This document shows positions 25,399 to 34,575 of a stretch of 64,000 nt of DNA, piece by piece. The position numbers and the translations under genes are program-made. The DNA comes from Lysobacterales bacterium (GTDB taxonomy: Bacteria; Pseudomonadota; Gammaproteobacteria; Xanthomonadales; SZUA-5), in NCBI GenBank assembly GCA_022841325.1, contig JALHRS010000002.1:1-64000 (forward strand), in the 5' to 3' direction. Positions within the stretch are counted from its first letter, which is position 1. Every line of letters starts with the position of its first letter. The notes beneath the pieces were generated by a model, which worked only from the letters and a program-made list of their open reading frames with translations, was not told where the DNA came from and did no database searches.

Positions 25399-25809
25399 TC
25401 AGATCCCGCCACCCAACAATTCCTCGATGGTCTGCTCGTCGAACTGCAGCTGCGTGGAACTGCCCCCGTCCAGAATGGCGCTGGCGAGGTCGGACTTGCG
25501 CGCCTGCAGGGCGATGATCTTGTCCTCGACGGTATCGCTGCAGACCAGCTTGTAGACGAACACCGGTTTGTCCTGACCGATCCGATGGGCGCGGTCGGTG
25601 GCCTGGTTTTCGACGGCCGGATTCCACCAGGGATCGTAGTGGATCACGGTGTCGGCGGCGGTGAGGTTGAGACCGACGCCGCCGGCTTTCAGGCTGATCA
25701 GCATCAGCGGCACGGTCTCGCTCTGGAACGCGGCGACCGGTGCGGCGCGATCGGCGGTGTTGCCATCGAGGCGCACGCTGGCCTTGCTGCCACGCCTGCC
25801 GCCTTTCAT
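25399..25809 (-). pseudogene. SNF2/Swi2 helicase remnant (C-terminal part only)
   Basis: From about 25780 down to the TGA at 25399 the frame reads as the last about 125 residues of a SNF2-family helicase: [18 protein letters not shown], motif [41 protein letters not shown] (motif VI, with Q next) and a C-terminal acidic tail. The ATPase lobe and the first half of lobe 2 are missing, and the sequence upstream is unrelated and antisense to the symporter gene. The first ATG in frame is at 25809. An intact gene would need about 1,000 codons, so this is a truncated, probably inactive relic. Confidence 0.75.
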
Positions 25810-25909
25810 ATCCGATGCATGGAGGATAAGCGAAGGCGCCGGGCGCGGCACCCTGCCGGTCTCCCCCTGCAGACACCTTTGTTGCCGGTGAAGTTGCCGG
25901 CACAGCGAT

Positions 25910-26809
25910 ATGCTCGCCCGCATGGAAGCCAGCCTCGTCACCAATCTGTTTCTGCCGCTGGCCCTGGCCGTCATCATGTTCGGCCTGGGCCTGCATCTGC
26001 ACATCGCGGATTTTCTGCGCGTGCTGCAGATGCCGCGCACGGTGTTGATCGGCCTCGGCGTGCAGATGCTGGTGCTGCCGCCGATCGCCTTCGTGCTCTG
26101 CCTGCTGTTCGATCTGCCGCCGTTGCTGGCTGTAGGCCTGATGTTGCTGGTGGCCTCGCCCGGCGGGGCCACGGCCAATGTCTTCAGCCATCTGGCCCGC
26201 GGCGACGTCGCGCTGAACATCACCCTGACCGCGATCAACAGCCTGTTGATCCTGCTCACCCTGCCCTTGGTAGTGCAGTACTCGATGGCCTATTTCCTCG
26301 GCGACCAGGCCAGCGTGCCGGCACCGGTACAGAAGATCGTGGAAGTGGCGTCGATCATTCTGGTGCCGGTCGCGCTGGGCATGTGGCTGCGTCGGTCGCG
26401 CTCGTCGCTGGCCGATCGCATCGAGGGCATCGTCCAGCCCCTGTCAGCGCTGATCCTGGTCTTCCTGATCGTGCTCACCGCGCACAAGGAATGGGCGCTG
26501 CTGCGCGCCAACTGGCTGCAGGTAGGCAGTGTCTGCCTGGCGCTCAATGTGCTCAGTCTGGTGATCGGCTACGGCAGCGCGCGCCTGGCCCGACTGCCAG
26601 CCCGACAGGCCATCGCCATCGCTTTCGAGATCGGTATCCACAATAGCGCCCTGGCCATCTTCATCGCCCTCAACGTGCTGGAATTACCCGCCACCTCGAT
26701 ACCCGCTGCCATCTACAGCCTGCTGATGTACTTCACTGCCGGTCTGATGGCCTGGTGGTTCCGGCGGGCGCATGCCTTGCCGAAACGGCTGGAGGCGATT
26801 GGCGTATGA
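25910..26809 (+). CDS. bile acid:sodium symporter family (BASS) transporter
   Basis: 299 residues and about nine to ten hydrophobic segments. Family landmarks are [13 protein letters not shown] at the N-terminus, [20 protein letters not shown] (the unwound crossover region) and [15 protein letters not shown], the second crossover with the Na+-site motif. Members import organic anions such as bile acids, pantoate or keto acids with Na+. An ATG at 25922 (MEASLV) is an alternative start; neither has a good Shine-Dalgarno. Its 5' end abuts the helicase remnant, consistent with a past rearrangement. Confidence 0.88.
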   Translation: MLARMEASLVTNLFLPLALAVIMFGLGLHLHIADFLRVLQMPRTVLIGLGVQMLVLPPIAFVLCLLFDLPPLLAVGLMLLVASPGGATANVFSHLARGDVALNITLTAINSLLILLTLPLVVQYSMAYFLGDQASVPAPVQKIVEVASIILVPVALGMWLRRSRSSLADRIEGIVQPLSALILVFLIVLTAHKEWALLRANWLQVGSVCLALNVLSLVIGYGSARLARLPARQAIAIAFEIGIHNSALAIFIALNVLELPATSIPAAIYSLLMYFTAGLMAWWFRRAHALPKRLEAIGV

Positions 26810-26915
26810 GGACGGCCAGTGCACTGATGGGCCTTCGGCAGCAGGACGGCGGCGCAGCACCGAGTGCCGCGCGATTCCGCGGCGACACCGTGCACTCAGT
26901 TTCGCCGCGCGTCGA

Positions 26916-27371
26916 TCAGTCGGTGGGCCGGGCTTTCACCAACGGCGTGCCGGAAACTGCCGACCCGTCTGCCTGCGGGTCCTCGCGTTCACTTCGACCA
27001 AGAACATAGCCGCCCATGGTGCCGAGCAATCCGATTGCCGGCGTGATCTGTTCGAGCGTGAACCCGGCCGTGCACAGGAACACCGCCATGACTACGACAA
27101 CGGTGGCGCCCACCAGACGCAGCGCGCCAGTCTCGGTCAGTTGGGCCCGTTCGACCCGCCACAGTGCCGCTGCGATCACCAGCACGCCGAACAACAACAA
27201 GGCAATGGACAGCGTGAGACTCTGGTTCTGGCTGTCCAGCAATAGCTGGTACCCGGGTGGCGAGTTCTGGGCAACGACCTGCTGGATCTGGGCACCCGGT
27301 GCTGCGGCGATGGGCGCATTCAGCAGTTCGCGGGCTTGGGCAACAGCCTCACTCTGGGCGACGGCGCTCAT
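26916..27371 (-). CDS. small membrane protein, function unknown
   Basis: 151 residues: an N-terminal soluble part rich in Ala/Gln (about 55 residues), two membrane segments (LSIALLLFGVLVIAAALW and VGATVVVVMAVFLCTAGF) and a polar C-terminal tail. Its ATG overlaps the stop of the upstream gene by 4 nt (ATGA at 27371-27368), so the two products are likely made together and may form a complex. No known family. Confidence 0.7.
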   Translation of the reverse strand: MSAVAQSEAVAQARELLNAPIAAAPGAQIQQVVAQNSPPGYQLLLDSQNQSLTLSIALLLFGVLVIAAALWRVERAQLTETGALRLVGATVVVVMAVFLCTAGFTLEQITPAIGLLGTMGGYVLGRSEREDPQADGSAVSGTPLVKARPTD

Positions 27372-27721
27372 GGCGTGGCCTCCGGTTTCGCGGAACTGGT
27401 TTGCGCCAGTGCCAGCCGCAGCGACTCATTCTCGGCCAGCAGGGCCGCCAGCGCCTGCTTGTGACGCGCCAGATCCTCCGTGAGGACCGCGATGGTTCTT
27501 TCCAACTCGCTGGCCCGGTCCAGATACCCCGGAATCATCCGCAGTTGAGCCTGCTGGGCCTCGAAGGCCTGCCGCGGCATCGCTGCGATATCGCCGCCCA
27601 GTTCCAGATTCAGCCGATCCGCCAATTGGGCGCTGTTCTGTTCAGATCGATCGGGGAGTGTCTGGGCAGCCAGCTGAGCCGCGGACAGCAGTGCCAGAAC
27701 GAGCAGCAGAATTCTCTTCAT
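27368..27721 (-). CDS. periplasmic coiled-coil protein, function unknown
   Basis: 117 residues. The ATG at 27721 has AAGGAG 9 nt upstream. Signal peptide MKRILLLVLALLSAAQLAAQ; the mature protein is a probable coiled coil with heptad leucines (ASELERTIAVLTEDLARHKQ, then ALAALLAENESLRLAL). First gene of a two-gene operon with the membrane protein at 26916-27371; together they look like an envelope scaffold. Divergent from the plus-strand gene pair at 27956-30276, with a 234-nt gap between. Confidence 0.75.
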   Translation of the reverse strand: MKRILLLVLALLSAAQLAAQTLPDRSEQNSAQLADRLNLELGGDIAAMPRQAFEAQQAQLRMIPGYLDRASELERTIAVLTEDLARHKQALAALLAENESLRLALAQTSSAKPEATP

Positions 27722-27955
27722 CGCGACTATCTCCTTTCCGTGTTTGGGGTGCTTCCATCGCCAAGGAGCAAACAAGGGGAAAAATGTCGCAGCCGGGCGC
27801 ACCGGCAGGCACCTGCAGCCCAGGTGTGACAAAAGAGGCACGCACGGCTCCTTCTCGACGAGACCTACGAAGGGAGCCAAACCGATGATCCGTGTCCTTG
27901 TCTGTTCCATCGGCGGTAATGCTCCGGGGCCCGCATTGAGCTCATCGCCGATGAA

Positions 27956-28852
27956 GTGGACCGTCTGATTGTCGAGCAGGAGCCGAGTATGGCCAGTCTC
28001 TATTCGATCGCCGGCTCGCTGCCTGGCATCGCCCAGAACTTCGGCTCGATGCGGATTGTTGCTGCCAAAGCGGATGCTTCGGCGTCCGAGGGACTCAGGC
28101 GGGAAGCAGCAGATGAACCTGATTCGGCGAGAATATTGGAGGGACAGGCTCAGATCCTGAGCCTGAAAACAGCACCGGTGGCGCTGTACCTTGCGAATGC
28201 GGAGATGGCTCGCCAGGACTTCGCCGAGGTCGCGGCGTGCCATGCCACGGTGCCTGTTTCCGAGTTCGAGGTCGAGCCGGCCGATGCAGCGGTTTCGCTG
28301 ACGGCGGGCAAGGAGTTCACATTTCAGGTCACCGACGCTCGTGGCTTTCCCTCTGCGCGGCTCTCAGGCAAGAACGCTGACCAGGTGGAGTTGCTGCCGA
28401 TCCGGGTCGAGGCCAAGACTTACGCGGTGGTGGTCAGAGGCAAGGCGACGACCGGGGTGCATGGCCCCAGCCTGCTGATATCGGACACCACCGGCGCCAG
28501 AGTCGTGTCCATCAGCCTCACGGTTGCGACGGTGAAGCCGGAGGCGCAAAAGCCGGCATCGTCTCCCAGTCTGCCGAGCGCGCTCAAGTCCCGAAACAGC
28601 AATATCGAACCGGCCTTTCTAAGGGATCCGCAGAAGATACTGTCCGTGCAGTGCCTGGTAGGCGCCGATCCGGATTGCAAGATGGGGCTGCAGACCCGTA
28701 GTGCCATTGCCAGGTTCAAGGCTTCCAAAGCCGAATGGACGCACGACGACGCCATCGACGACCAGCTACAGACCGCAGCCAACCAGGTCGTACTGGACGC
28801 CGACGCCTGCACGGTCGTGCCGGTCGCTTGTCCGGAGGAGCCCCTGCCATGA
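27956..28852 (+). CDS. protein with Ig-like and possible peptidoglycan-binding domains; 5' end probably frameshifted
   Basis: 298 residues from a GTG at 27956. The middle (about residues 100-200) is beta-rich, as in Ig-like domains; the last 90 residues (LSVQCLVGADPDCKMGLQTR then SAIARFKAS) resemble the three-helix PG_binding_1 fold, and paired cysteines follow. The reading frame is open back to 27922 without a good start, whereas the ATG at 27885, with a perfect AAGGGAG, opens a different frame (MIRVLVCSIGGNAPG) that stops at 27968. Adding one G in the run 27926-27929 would join the two into a continuous N-terminus. The stop overlaps the next start (ATGA), so the pair is coupled. Function unknown. 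Confidence 0.65.
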   Translation: MDRLIVEQEPSMASLYSIAGSLPGIAQNFGSMRIVAAKADASASEGLRREAADEPDSARILEGQAQILSLKTAPVALYLANAEMARQDFAEVAACHATVPVSEFEVEPADAAVSLTAGKEFTFQVTDARGFPSARLSGKNADQVELLPIRVEAKTYAVVVRGKATTGVHGPSLLISDTTGARVVSISLTVATVKPEAQKPASSPSLPSALKSRNSNIEPAFLRDPQKILSVQCLVGADPDCKMGLQTRSAIARFKASKAEWTHDDAIDDQLQTAANQVVLDADACTVVPVACPEEPLP

Positions 28853-30276
28853 GCAACTTGCTGGGGCCTGTTGAGCTTGCCTACCGATGGCTGACGGCAC
28901 CGATGCGCCAGCTGTCGCCCTGGGAGCTCCGGCCGGCGCGGAAGTTCCGGCGCCAGTGCGCAGACTGGATGACAGCCGCTCAGGTGACCGGTTACGGCTG
29001 TGGAAACAAGAATCCGCGCGCTCTGGCCCCCGGCCGCGCTCCTGCGCTGCTGGTCCATGTGCCATTCAAGCTCCCGGTTGCGCGCGTGTCTGCCCTGATT
29101 CCAGCCGTTCTGACCTTGCCGGAGCTCGGTTTCAGAATTGCCACGGATGTCGTGGAAGTGCCCATGCCCTCGCCGGCATGTCGGCCCGGCGAATGGCTGA
29201 GTCGCTCGCAATTGGGCAATCCGGGGGGCACGGCGACCTGCGCGGTGTACGCGCAAAAGCGGCCAGACCGCAAGTACCTGCTGTCCTGCTGGCATGTCAT
29301 GTGCGGTATTCCTGGCCGTGCTGGTGATCCGATCTTCATCGATCGCGTCCAGGTGGCAAGACTGAGCGGAAAATACCAGGCGCTGAGTTTTGATCCGGTG
29401 CCGCGACTGGACCGGGTGCAGTCCTTCGATGGCGCCCTGGCCGAGGTGCAGGACTGTGTGCCGCAACCCCTCAATCCGGCGCTGAATCTGCGCATCCAGG
29501 GCGTGCGTACCACGCCCATGCAGCCAGGCGAGTTGGTCACCAGTTTCGGCAGCAACAGCGGCCGCCCACGCACCGCAAGAGTGCTTGCAGCCCAGGCGAC
29601 CCGACCGCTGCACTATGGCGGCGGACGGCATCTCACCTTTGCCAACCTGATCCACGCGACGGGTTTCTCGCGCAAGGGCGACAGCGGTGCGCCCGTGCTC
29701 GACAGCCAGGACTTGCTGATTGGCTATGTAATTGGTGACGATGCCGCCACTGACCTCGACAATGCGGGCAACAGCTGGGTGCAGCCCATCGCGTCGGTGC
29801 TCGCCGAATACGCGGTTGATCTGGTGCGGGATGCAAGCTCGGCGGCGCCAGCATTAGGCGACATCTCGGCACAGGTGCATATCGATGTGCTGGCACGAAC
29901 CCTGTGGGGCGAAGCCCGGGGCGAGCCGCAGCACGGGCGGCTTGCGGTCGCGTGGGTCGTGTTGAATCGAGTATTCCGGAAACAAGCCAGGCGCTTTGGC
30001 GCTACGATTGCCGAAGTCTGTCGAAAGCCGTTCCAGTTCAGCTGTTGGAATGCACGCGATCCGAATCGGGCGAAAATCGAGCGCGTGGACGTGGATGATC
30101 CGGTGTTTCGGGAATGCCTGGAATTGGCCCGTCAGGCGGTCAATGGCAGTCTGGAGGCAGACCCGACCGCGGGCAGCGATCACTATCATGCCGCCGGCGT
30201 CGAACCGAATTGGGCCCGGGGTCATGTGCCGGCCCGGACCATCGGGCGCCATCGCTTCTACAACGATATTCCCTGA
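28849..30276 (+). CDS. trypsin-like serine protease fused to SleB/CwlJ cell-wall hydrolase
   Basis: 475 residues; ATG at 28849 with GGAGGAG upstream, overlapping the previous stop by 4 nt. Residues about 110-330 are a trypsin-fold protease: His149 in LSCWHVMCG, Asp194 in SFDGALAEV and Ser279 in RKGDSGAPVLDS. Residues about 345-475 match the SleB/CwlJ hydrolase domain: LARTLWGEARGEPQHGRLAV with Glu355 as the likely catalytic acid, then FSCWN, DHYHAAGVEPNWA and IGRHRFYN. No signal peptide is visible. The protease part may process the hydrolase part or its coupled partner, giving a proteolytically controlled peptidoglycan-cutting enzyme. I know of no described protein with this pairing. Confidence 0.85.
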   Translation: MSNLLGPVELAYRWLTAPMRQLSPWELRPARKFRRQCADWMTAAQVTGYGCGNKNPRALAPGRAPALLVHVPFKLPVARVSALIPAVLTLPELGFRIATDVVEVPMPSPACRPGEWLSRSQLGNPGGTATCAVYAQKRPDRKYLLSCWHVMCGIPGRAGDPIFIDRVQVARLSGKYQALSFDPVPRLDRVQSFDGALAEVQDCVPQPLNPALNLRIQGVRTTPMQPGELVTSFGSNSGRPRTARVLAAQATRPLHYGGGRHLTFANLIHATGFSRKGDSGAPVLDSQDLLIGYVIGDDAATDLDNAGNSWVQPIASVLAEYAVDLVRDASSAAPALGDISAQVHIDVLARTLWGEARGEPQHGRLAVAWVVLNRVFRKQARRFGATIAEVCRKPFQFSCWNARDPNRAKIERVDVDDPVFRECLELARQAVNGSLEADPTAGSDHYHAAGVEPNWARGHVPARTIGRHRFYNDIP

Positions 30277-30356
30277 GTGCGCCTTCCGCCCGGCATCGGA
30301 CCACGGCGCAAGAGCTGGCAAGAATCGCCGCACAGATCAAAGTCAGCTGCGAGCCG

Positions 30357-33300
30357 TTATTGGCCCTGCGGCCTCGGCGAAGCCAGCAGCGCCTGGTAGT
30401 GGCCCAGCGAAGCCCAGTAGTATGGGTGCCTGAAGTGTCGCGAACGCCGCAAAGCCAGTTGCGCCTCGCGCAGCGCGGCGGCGCTGGTCTGCGGCCGCTC
30501 CAGATCAAGGTGGGAATAGAACGCCGGAACCCATGTGCCAGCCGCCGCGTCACTGACGGGCCAGGTCGCAGCGATAACCTGATCGACGCCAGCGTTGGCC
30601 AGGGCACTGGCAAAACTCAGGCTGCCGCGGTTGCCCGTATTGGTGCCCGCTCCCAGCTGGCAGGCGTTCAACACGGCCAAGCTTGCCCGCAGCGGCTGAT
30701 CGGCAAGATCAAGCCAGCTGAGAAACCGGGGCTCGCTAGCTTCCGGTTTGGACGCCAGCCAGACGCCGGCGTAGCCGAGCAATCCCGGTCTGGCGATACC
30801 GTGTGCCGCCAGATGCACGGTGGCGCCGGGTGTCTCCAGGGCGCCCAACAGCGCCTCCGGCGTGCCCTCGGTGCCGGCATGAGTGGTCAATTCCCGAGCC
30901 GGCATCGCCGCTGCAATCAGCTGTGGCTCGTAGGTGGCGCTGTAAAGTGGCGCAAGCCCGGCATAGGCCGCGTCGCCGATGTTGGCGGCAACGATGGCAT
31001 GCAGGGTCGCCGCGGCAGGCTGGAGCTCGACGTCGGCTGCTGCGGCGGGGTCGCGAACGCTGGTGATCCAGCTCAGATTGGTCGTTTCGATCAGCGGCGC
31101 CTCGGTGCCGGGCCACACCAGCAGGGACAGTGGCGTGCCGCTGAGCTGCTCATCGCTGAGCACCCAGAGCGCATCCGGAGGCGTAGTGCCGGGCGCACCG
31201 GTGAGCAAGGCGGCCGATAACTCCCGGGCGCTGGACGCGAGTTCGGCAACCGGGGTGCTGGGCGATTGCAAACGGTCCAGCAATCTGGCGAGCAGATCTC
31301 GCTGCACCGAAAGAGGTGGCAGCGGCACAGTGTAGGAACCCTCTCGGGATAGCCACAAGGCCAGGCTCTGCGTATCGCCACCCAGCAACAGCAGCATCCA
31401 AGTCCCGGGTGCGAGGCGATCCTGGATATCGGCAAGGGACGGCAGCTGCGAATCCTTCTCGGCGGCCTCTGATCGTTGCGTCAGTCGCGTCAGCATTTCC
31501 CGGTTTGCGACCTCCTGAGCCTCGGAATCGTTGGCATCGGCGTCGAGCAGGAGGGTGCCGATAGCTGGAGACGCCAGCATTTCAGTTCTGTCGGGGTTAG
31601 CTTCGCCAGCGTGGGCCCGAAAACGCAAAGGGTGCGTGGTCAGCGCAAATTCGAGAACTCTGTCAGCTGACTGTTCCAGGTCGCCTTGTCTGGCCTGCAG
31701 CTGCAGCCAGACGCTGCGCAGGCGCAACTGACGCCGCAGCGCCGCGTAGCGCAAGCCCGGGCTGGCCTCGCCTAGCAGCCTGGAGAGGTGTTGCGCGAAG
31801 GCCAGCAGCTGCTGCTGTGCGAGCCGCGGCTGGGCCACACCGGTGGCCAGCGCGCGTGCCTCCGCCAGATCAATCGCCTGGTCGAGCGATCTCGCTCTAC
31901 AGCTCTCGTCGTCCAGAGTCTCCAATGCGCTCGCTGCGGACTCGATGGCGGCTCTGGCGTTGGCCAGCGCTGCGCAGGTGCCGGTGGCCGTACCCGGATA
32001 GTCACGCCGCAGGCCCTCGATGCGCTCGATCACTTGCTGCGGATCGGTGCCCAGTCGCAGCTCAAGAGCGAGTTCGCTGGCTTCTGCTGTCGCAGCTTCC
32101 AGCGGCATACGCAGATGCCTGTAGATCTGGCGCGCGGCGCCGATCCAACGCTGCGCCAGCTGCGGGCGGTCATTGTCCAGATCGACCGCAGCGAGCGCCA
32201 GCAGGGTACTGGCCGTACGCTGTGGCGACTCGGACGCCGGGCTGATCGACAGCGCTTGCGCCAGTTGCTGGTAAGCCTCCTCGTGCATGCCAAGCGCCAG
32301 ATAAGTCATGGCCAGATTGCGCGCCGCCACGGCCATGTCGCCGCGGAATGCGGTGCCCTCCAGCACGCGTTGTGCCCGGGCCTGCTCGGTCAGAGCCTGA
32401 ACGTAATGACCGGTCACGCTCTCGCCCCGTGCACGGGCCAGGGCAATCCGACTCTGCATCACCGGAGTCAGCGCTGATGCATCGATCTGGGAGATGCTTT
32501 GCAGATGAAACTCGAAAAGAAGTTGGTCGCCGCTCATCAAGGCGGCCAGCGCCAGGTTGAAATGGGCGTTGGCGACTTCGTTGCGTTCCCCCAGTACTTC
32601 GAACTCCGGGATCGTTGCCAACAGCAGCTGCCGTGATTCCTCAAGACGTCCGAGGCGGCGCAGCGCCACGCCACGAGTCACCCGAGAGCGCGTGGCGTAG
32701 ACCCTGTTTCCGGCTTTGGCATTGTCGCTCGAAGCCAGCCCGGCAACACGTTCCGCTGCCTCGACCTCGCCGGCCTTGAGCAATTGCTCGGCCAGTCCCA
32801 GCTCGGCTGCGGCGGCGCGGTCGTCCACGCCCAGGCTCGCCCAACGCTTGACCAGACCACGATAGCGCTGAGCTGACACCCTGTGCATGCCCGCATTGGC
32901 GGCGAGTTGAGCCAGTTCATGCATCGCTGCGGCGCCGCAATGCCCCCCTCGGGAAGCGATCTCCAGCAAGGCCGGCGCCGAGGGTAGCTTGTCTCCGGCT
33001 GATAGTTCGGCAAGGCAGCGTTGGTCGGCGTTGAGCTGCGATGCGCAGTACAGCTCCACCCGCAAGGAAGCTGCCTGAGGGTTCTGGCTGCGCAGCCGTA
33101 ATCGCTCGCCCGCCGGCACGTGTCGCCAGATTTCGCCGAGCTTCGGTGGCCTGAGTTTGATAGCGCTCCAAGCGTCGGAATCGCCAGCGGCCCAGACCAG
33201 ATCCACGCCCAGCTCGCGTACCCGCAGCACACCAGCCGAGAGCGCGGAGATCTCGGCGATCTGTTGCGGCAGAAGTCGAACTTCCGATGCTGGATTGCCG

Positions 33301-33389
33301 CATGGCACGGACCGCTGCACAGCCGGCGCAGCGGCCCATAGAGGCCCTGCTGCGAGCAGCAGGGCGCAGGCGACAAGCATGCGGCCCAC
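30357..33389 (-). CDS. secreted TPR-CHAT protease
   Basis: 1010 residues. Start is a GTG at 33389 overlapping the upstream TAG (TAGTG); an ATG at 33380 is the alternative. Clear signal peptide (LVACALLLAAGPLWAAA). An N-terminal beta domain (about 25-120) is followed by helical TPR-type repeats (about 135-560) and a C-terminal CHAT domain (about 700-1000). Both catalytic residues of the caspase-like fold are present: His863 in VHLAAHG and Cys910 in AVLNACQLGAG, followed by the FASALANAGVDQVIAATWPV strand-helix. CHAT enzymes are caspase-like proteases that cut partners when TPRs sense a ligand. Last gene of the sigma-led operon; periplasmic location is inferred from the signal peptide. Confidence 0.92.
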   Translation of the reverse strand: MGRMLVACALLLAAGPLWAAAPAVQRSVPCGNPASEVRLLPQQIAEISALSAGVLRVRELGVDLVWAAGDSDAWSAIKLRPPKLGEIWRHVPAGERLRLRSQNPQAASLRVELYCASQLNADQRCLAELSAGDKLPSAPALLEIASRGGHCGAAAMHELAQLAANAGMHRVSAQRYRGLVKRWASLGVDDRAAAAELGLAEQLLKAGEVEAAERVAGLASSDNAKAGNRVYATRSRVTRGVALRRLGRLEESRQLLLATIPEFEVLGERNEVANAHFNLALAALMSGDQLLFEFHLQSISQIDASALTPVMQSRIALARARGESVTGHYVQALTEQARAQRVLEGTAFRGDMAVAARNLAMTYLALGMHEEAYQQLAQALSISPASESPQRTASTLLALAAVDLDNDRPQLAQRWIGAARQIYRHLRMPLEAATAEASELALELRLGTDPQQVIERIEGLRRDYPGTATGTCAALANARAAIESAASALETLDDESCRARSLDQAIDLAEARALATGVAQPRLAQQQLLAFAQHLSRLLGEASPGLRYAALRRQLRLRSVWLQLQARQGDLEQSADRVLEFALTTHPLRFRAHAGEANPDRTEMLASPAIGTLLLDADANDSEAQEVANREMLTRLTQRSEAAEKDSQLPSLADIQDRLAPGTWMLLLLGGDTQSLALWLSREGSYTVPLPPLSVQRDLLARLLDRLQSPSTPVAELASSARELSAALLTGAPGTTPPDALWVLSDEQLSGTPLSLLVWPGTEAPLIETTNLSWITSVRDPAAAADVELQPAAATLHAIVAANIGDAAYAGLAPLYSATYEPQLIAAAMPARELTTHAGTEGTPEALLGALETPGATVHLAAHGIARPGLLGYAGVWLASKPEASEPRFLSWLDLADQPLRASLAVLNACQLGAGTNTGNRGSLSFASALANAGVDQVIAATWPVSDAAAGTWVPAFYSHLDLERPQTSAAALREAQLALRRSRHFRHPYYWASLGHYQALLASPRPQGQ

Positions 33390-33838
33390 TAGGGCTCTTC
33401 GCCGCTGCCTTCGTCGTCTTGATTCAATATGACGGCGGGCGGAACTATGGAGTCGTGTTTGACCTGACCGGCCCAGGGCAGGTGCGACAGCTCGCTGCCG
33501 CCGAGGAAGAATCGCTCGAAAATGATCTTCTTCTTTTGCCCGACTGCGGACTCCTGCAGATAGACTACAAAAACGGAATCATCATCGCCTGCGCCAAACA
33601 TCCAGCATTTCTGCCGGCCATGCGTTCCAACAATAAGCTCAATGGTCTGTTTATGGTTGCCACCCTTTATCTCCATGCTGGCCCGAAATGGCGGCGTGCT
33701 CTTGGATGTGATTTCTATTTCTGAGCCGTTGGCAAAATAGCGGTTGACGGACGTGGCGGAGGTGACGATGAACTTGCCATCCAGCGCCCGGTGGCTGGTC
33801 AAATACTGGAAGCGTCTATTCTTGTATTCGAATCCCAT
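33389..33838 (-). CDS. small beta-rich protein of unknown function in the CHAT operon
   Basis: 149 residues, no signal peptide and no membrane segment. Predominantly beta, with charged strands (FIVTSATSVNRYF, SKSTPPFRASMEIKGG, HKQTIELIVGTHG) and an acidic, probably disordered tail (LNQDDEGSGEEP). Starts one base after the stop of the protease gene (TAACATG) and overlaps the CHAT gene by one base, so it is translated with both. Possible roles are protease inhibitor, substrate or adaptor of the adjacent proteases; this is inference only. Confidence 0.75.
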   Translation of the reverse strand: MGFEYKNRRFQYLTSHRALDGKFIVTSATSVNRYFANGSEIEITSKSTPPFRASMEIKGGNHKQTIELIVGTHGRQKCWMFGAGDDDSVFVVYLQESAVGQKKKIIFERFFLGGSELSHLPWAGQVKHDSIVPPAVILNQDDEGSGEEP

Positions 33839-33839
33839 G

Positions 33840-34559
33840 TTATTGTGCTCCGATGGTTGATTTGATCCAATCTTCGTATCCCTCTATTGATCGGAATACG
33901 GCGAAACGCTCGCCATTCGACCTGAGGCTGCAGTTTTGCAGTCCAACCACGGCCGTATCATCCTCGCCCAGATAATAGGGGCAGCCACTATCGTCGCTCT
34001 CCGGGAATACATCGCCGTGGGAGAAATTCTCCATGAGAAAAAAACCAGGGTTAGAGAAGTCACGGGCACGAATCTTTAGAGGGCCGGTCAGAAGATTGCC
34101 GTTGTCGAGATTCGGGTCGGAATAGTTCCGTCCGTATCCGGCAATTGTACAAATTGCTCCAGGTTGGGCTGATTCCAGCCGCGGATAACTCGTCGCCAAC
34201 GGCGATTCCAGCTCTACCAGACAAATCTCGTCAAGGCGCCAATTGGTTTCAATTGGCGGTGGCCATTCGCGGGATTGCTCGTCGATTGCGTAAGTCCCAT
34301 ATTCGACGAAGTGAACGCGGGATACCGATATCCCTGAGTTGGATGATGAAATCATCGGTTGATTCTGGGCAATGAGCTGGCTAAAGCCACCCTGGAAGAC
34401 GTGGGAAATGCTCAACGCAAATCTCGGCGCTATCATGACACCAGACCCATTCAGCATGCCGTTGTTGCGGGCGTCGATGAAACGAATCGCGGAGTTATAT
34501 TTGCCCATTTGCGGCGCTTTGCCGGAATCGACTGCAGAAGCCATGCTAACCCTTCGCAT
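33840..34559 (-). CDS. trypsin-like serine protease without signal peptide
   Basis: 239 residues; ATG at 34559 with GGAGG 4 nt upstream (a second ATG at 34544 also has AAGGG). Trypsin-fold features: GSGVMIAPRFALSISHVF with His53, RLDEICLVEL around residue 110, TIAGYG, and SDDSGCP with Ser191. The usual D-I-A-L is replaced by D110-E111-I-C-L, so the acid of the triad is either shifted or replaced by Glu. Absence of a signal peptide or anchor indicates cytoplasmic action, odd for this family. Lies between the anti-sigma factor (16-nt gap) and the small beta protein; it may process the anti-sigma factor or the small protein. Confidence 0.82.
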   Translation of the reverse strand: MRRVSMASAVDSGKAPQMGKYNSAIRFIDARNNGMLNGSGVMIAPRFALSISHVFQGGFSQLIAQNQPMISSSNSGISVSRVHFVEYGTYAIDEQSREWPPPIETNWRLDEICLVELESPLATSYPRLESAQPGAICTIAGYGRNYSDPNLDNGNLLTGPLKIRARDFSNPGFFLMENFSHGDVFPESDDSGCPYYLGEDDTAVVGLQNCSLRSNGERFAVFRSIEGYEDWIKSTIGAQ

Positions 34560-34575
34560 AGTGCCTCCAGGTCAT

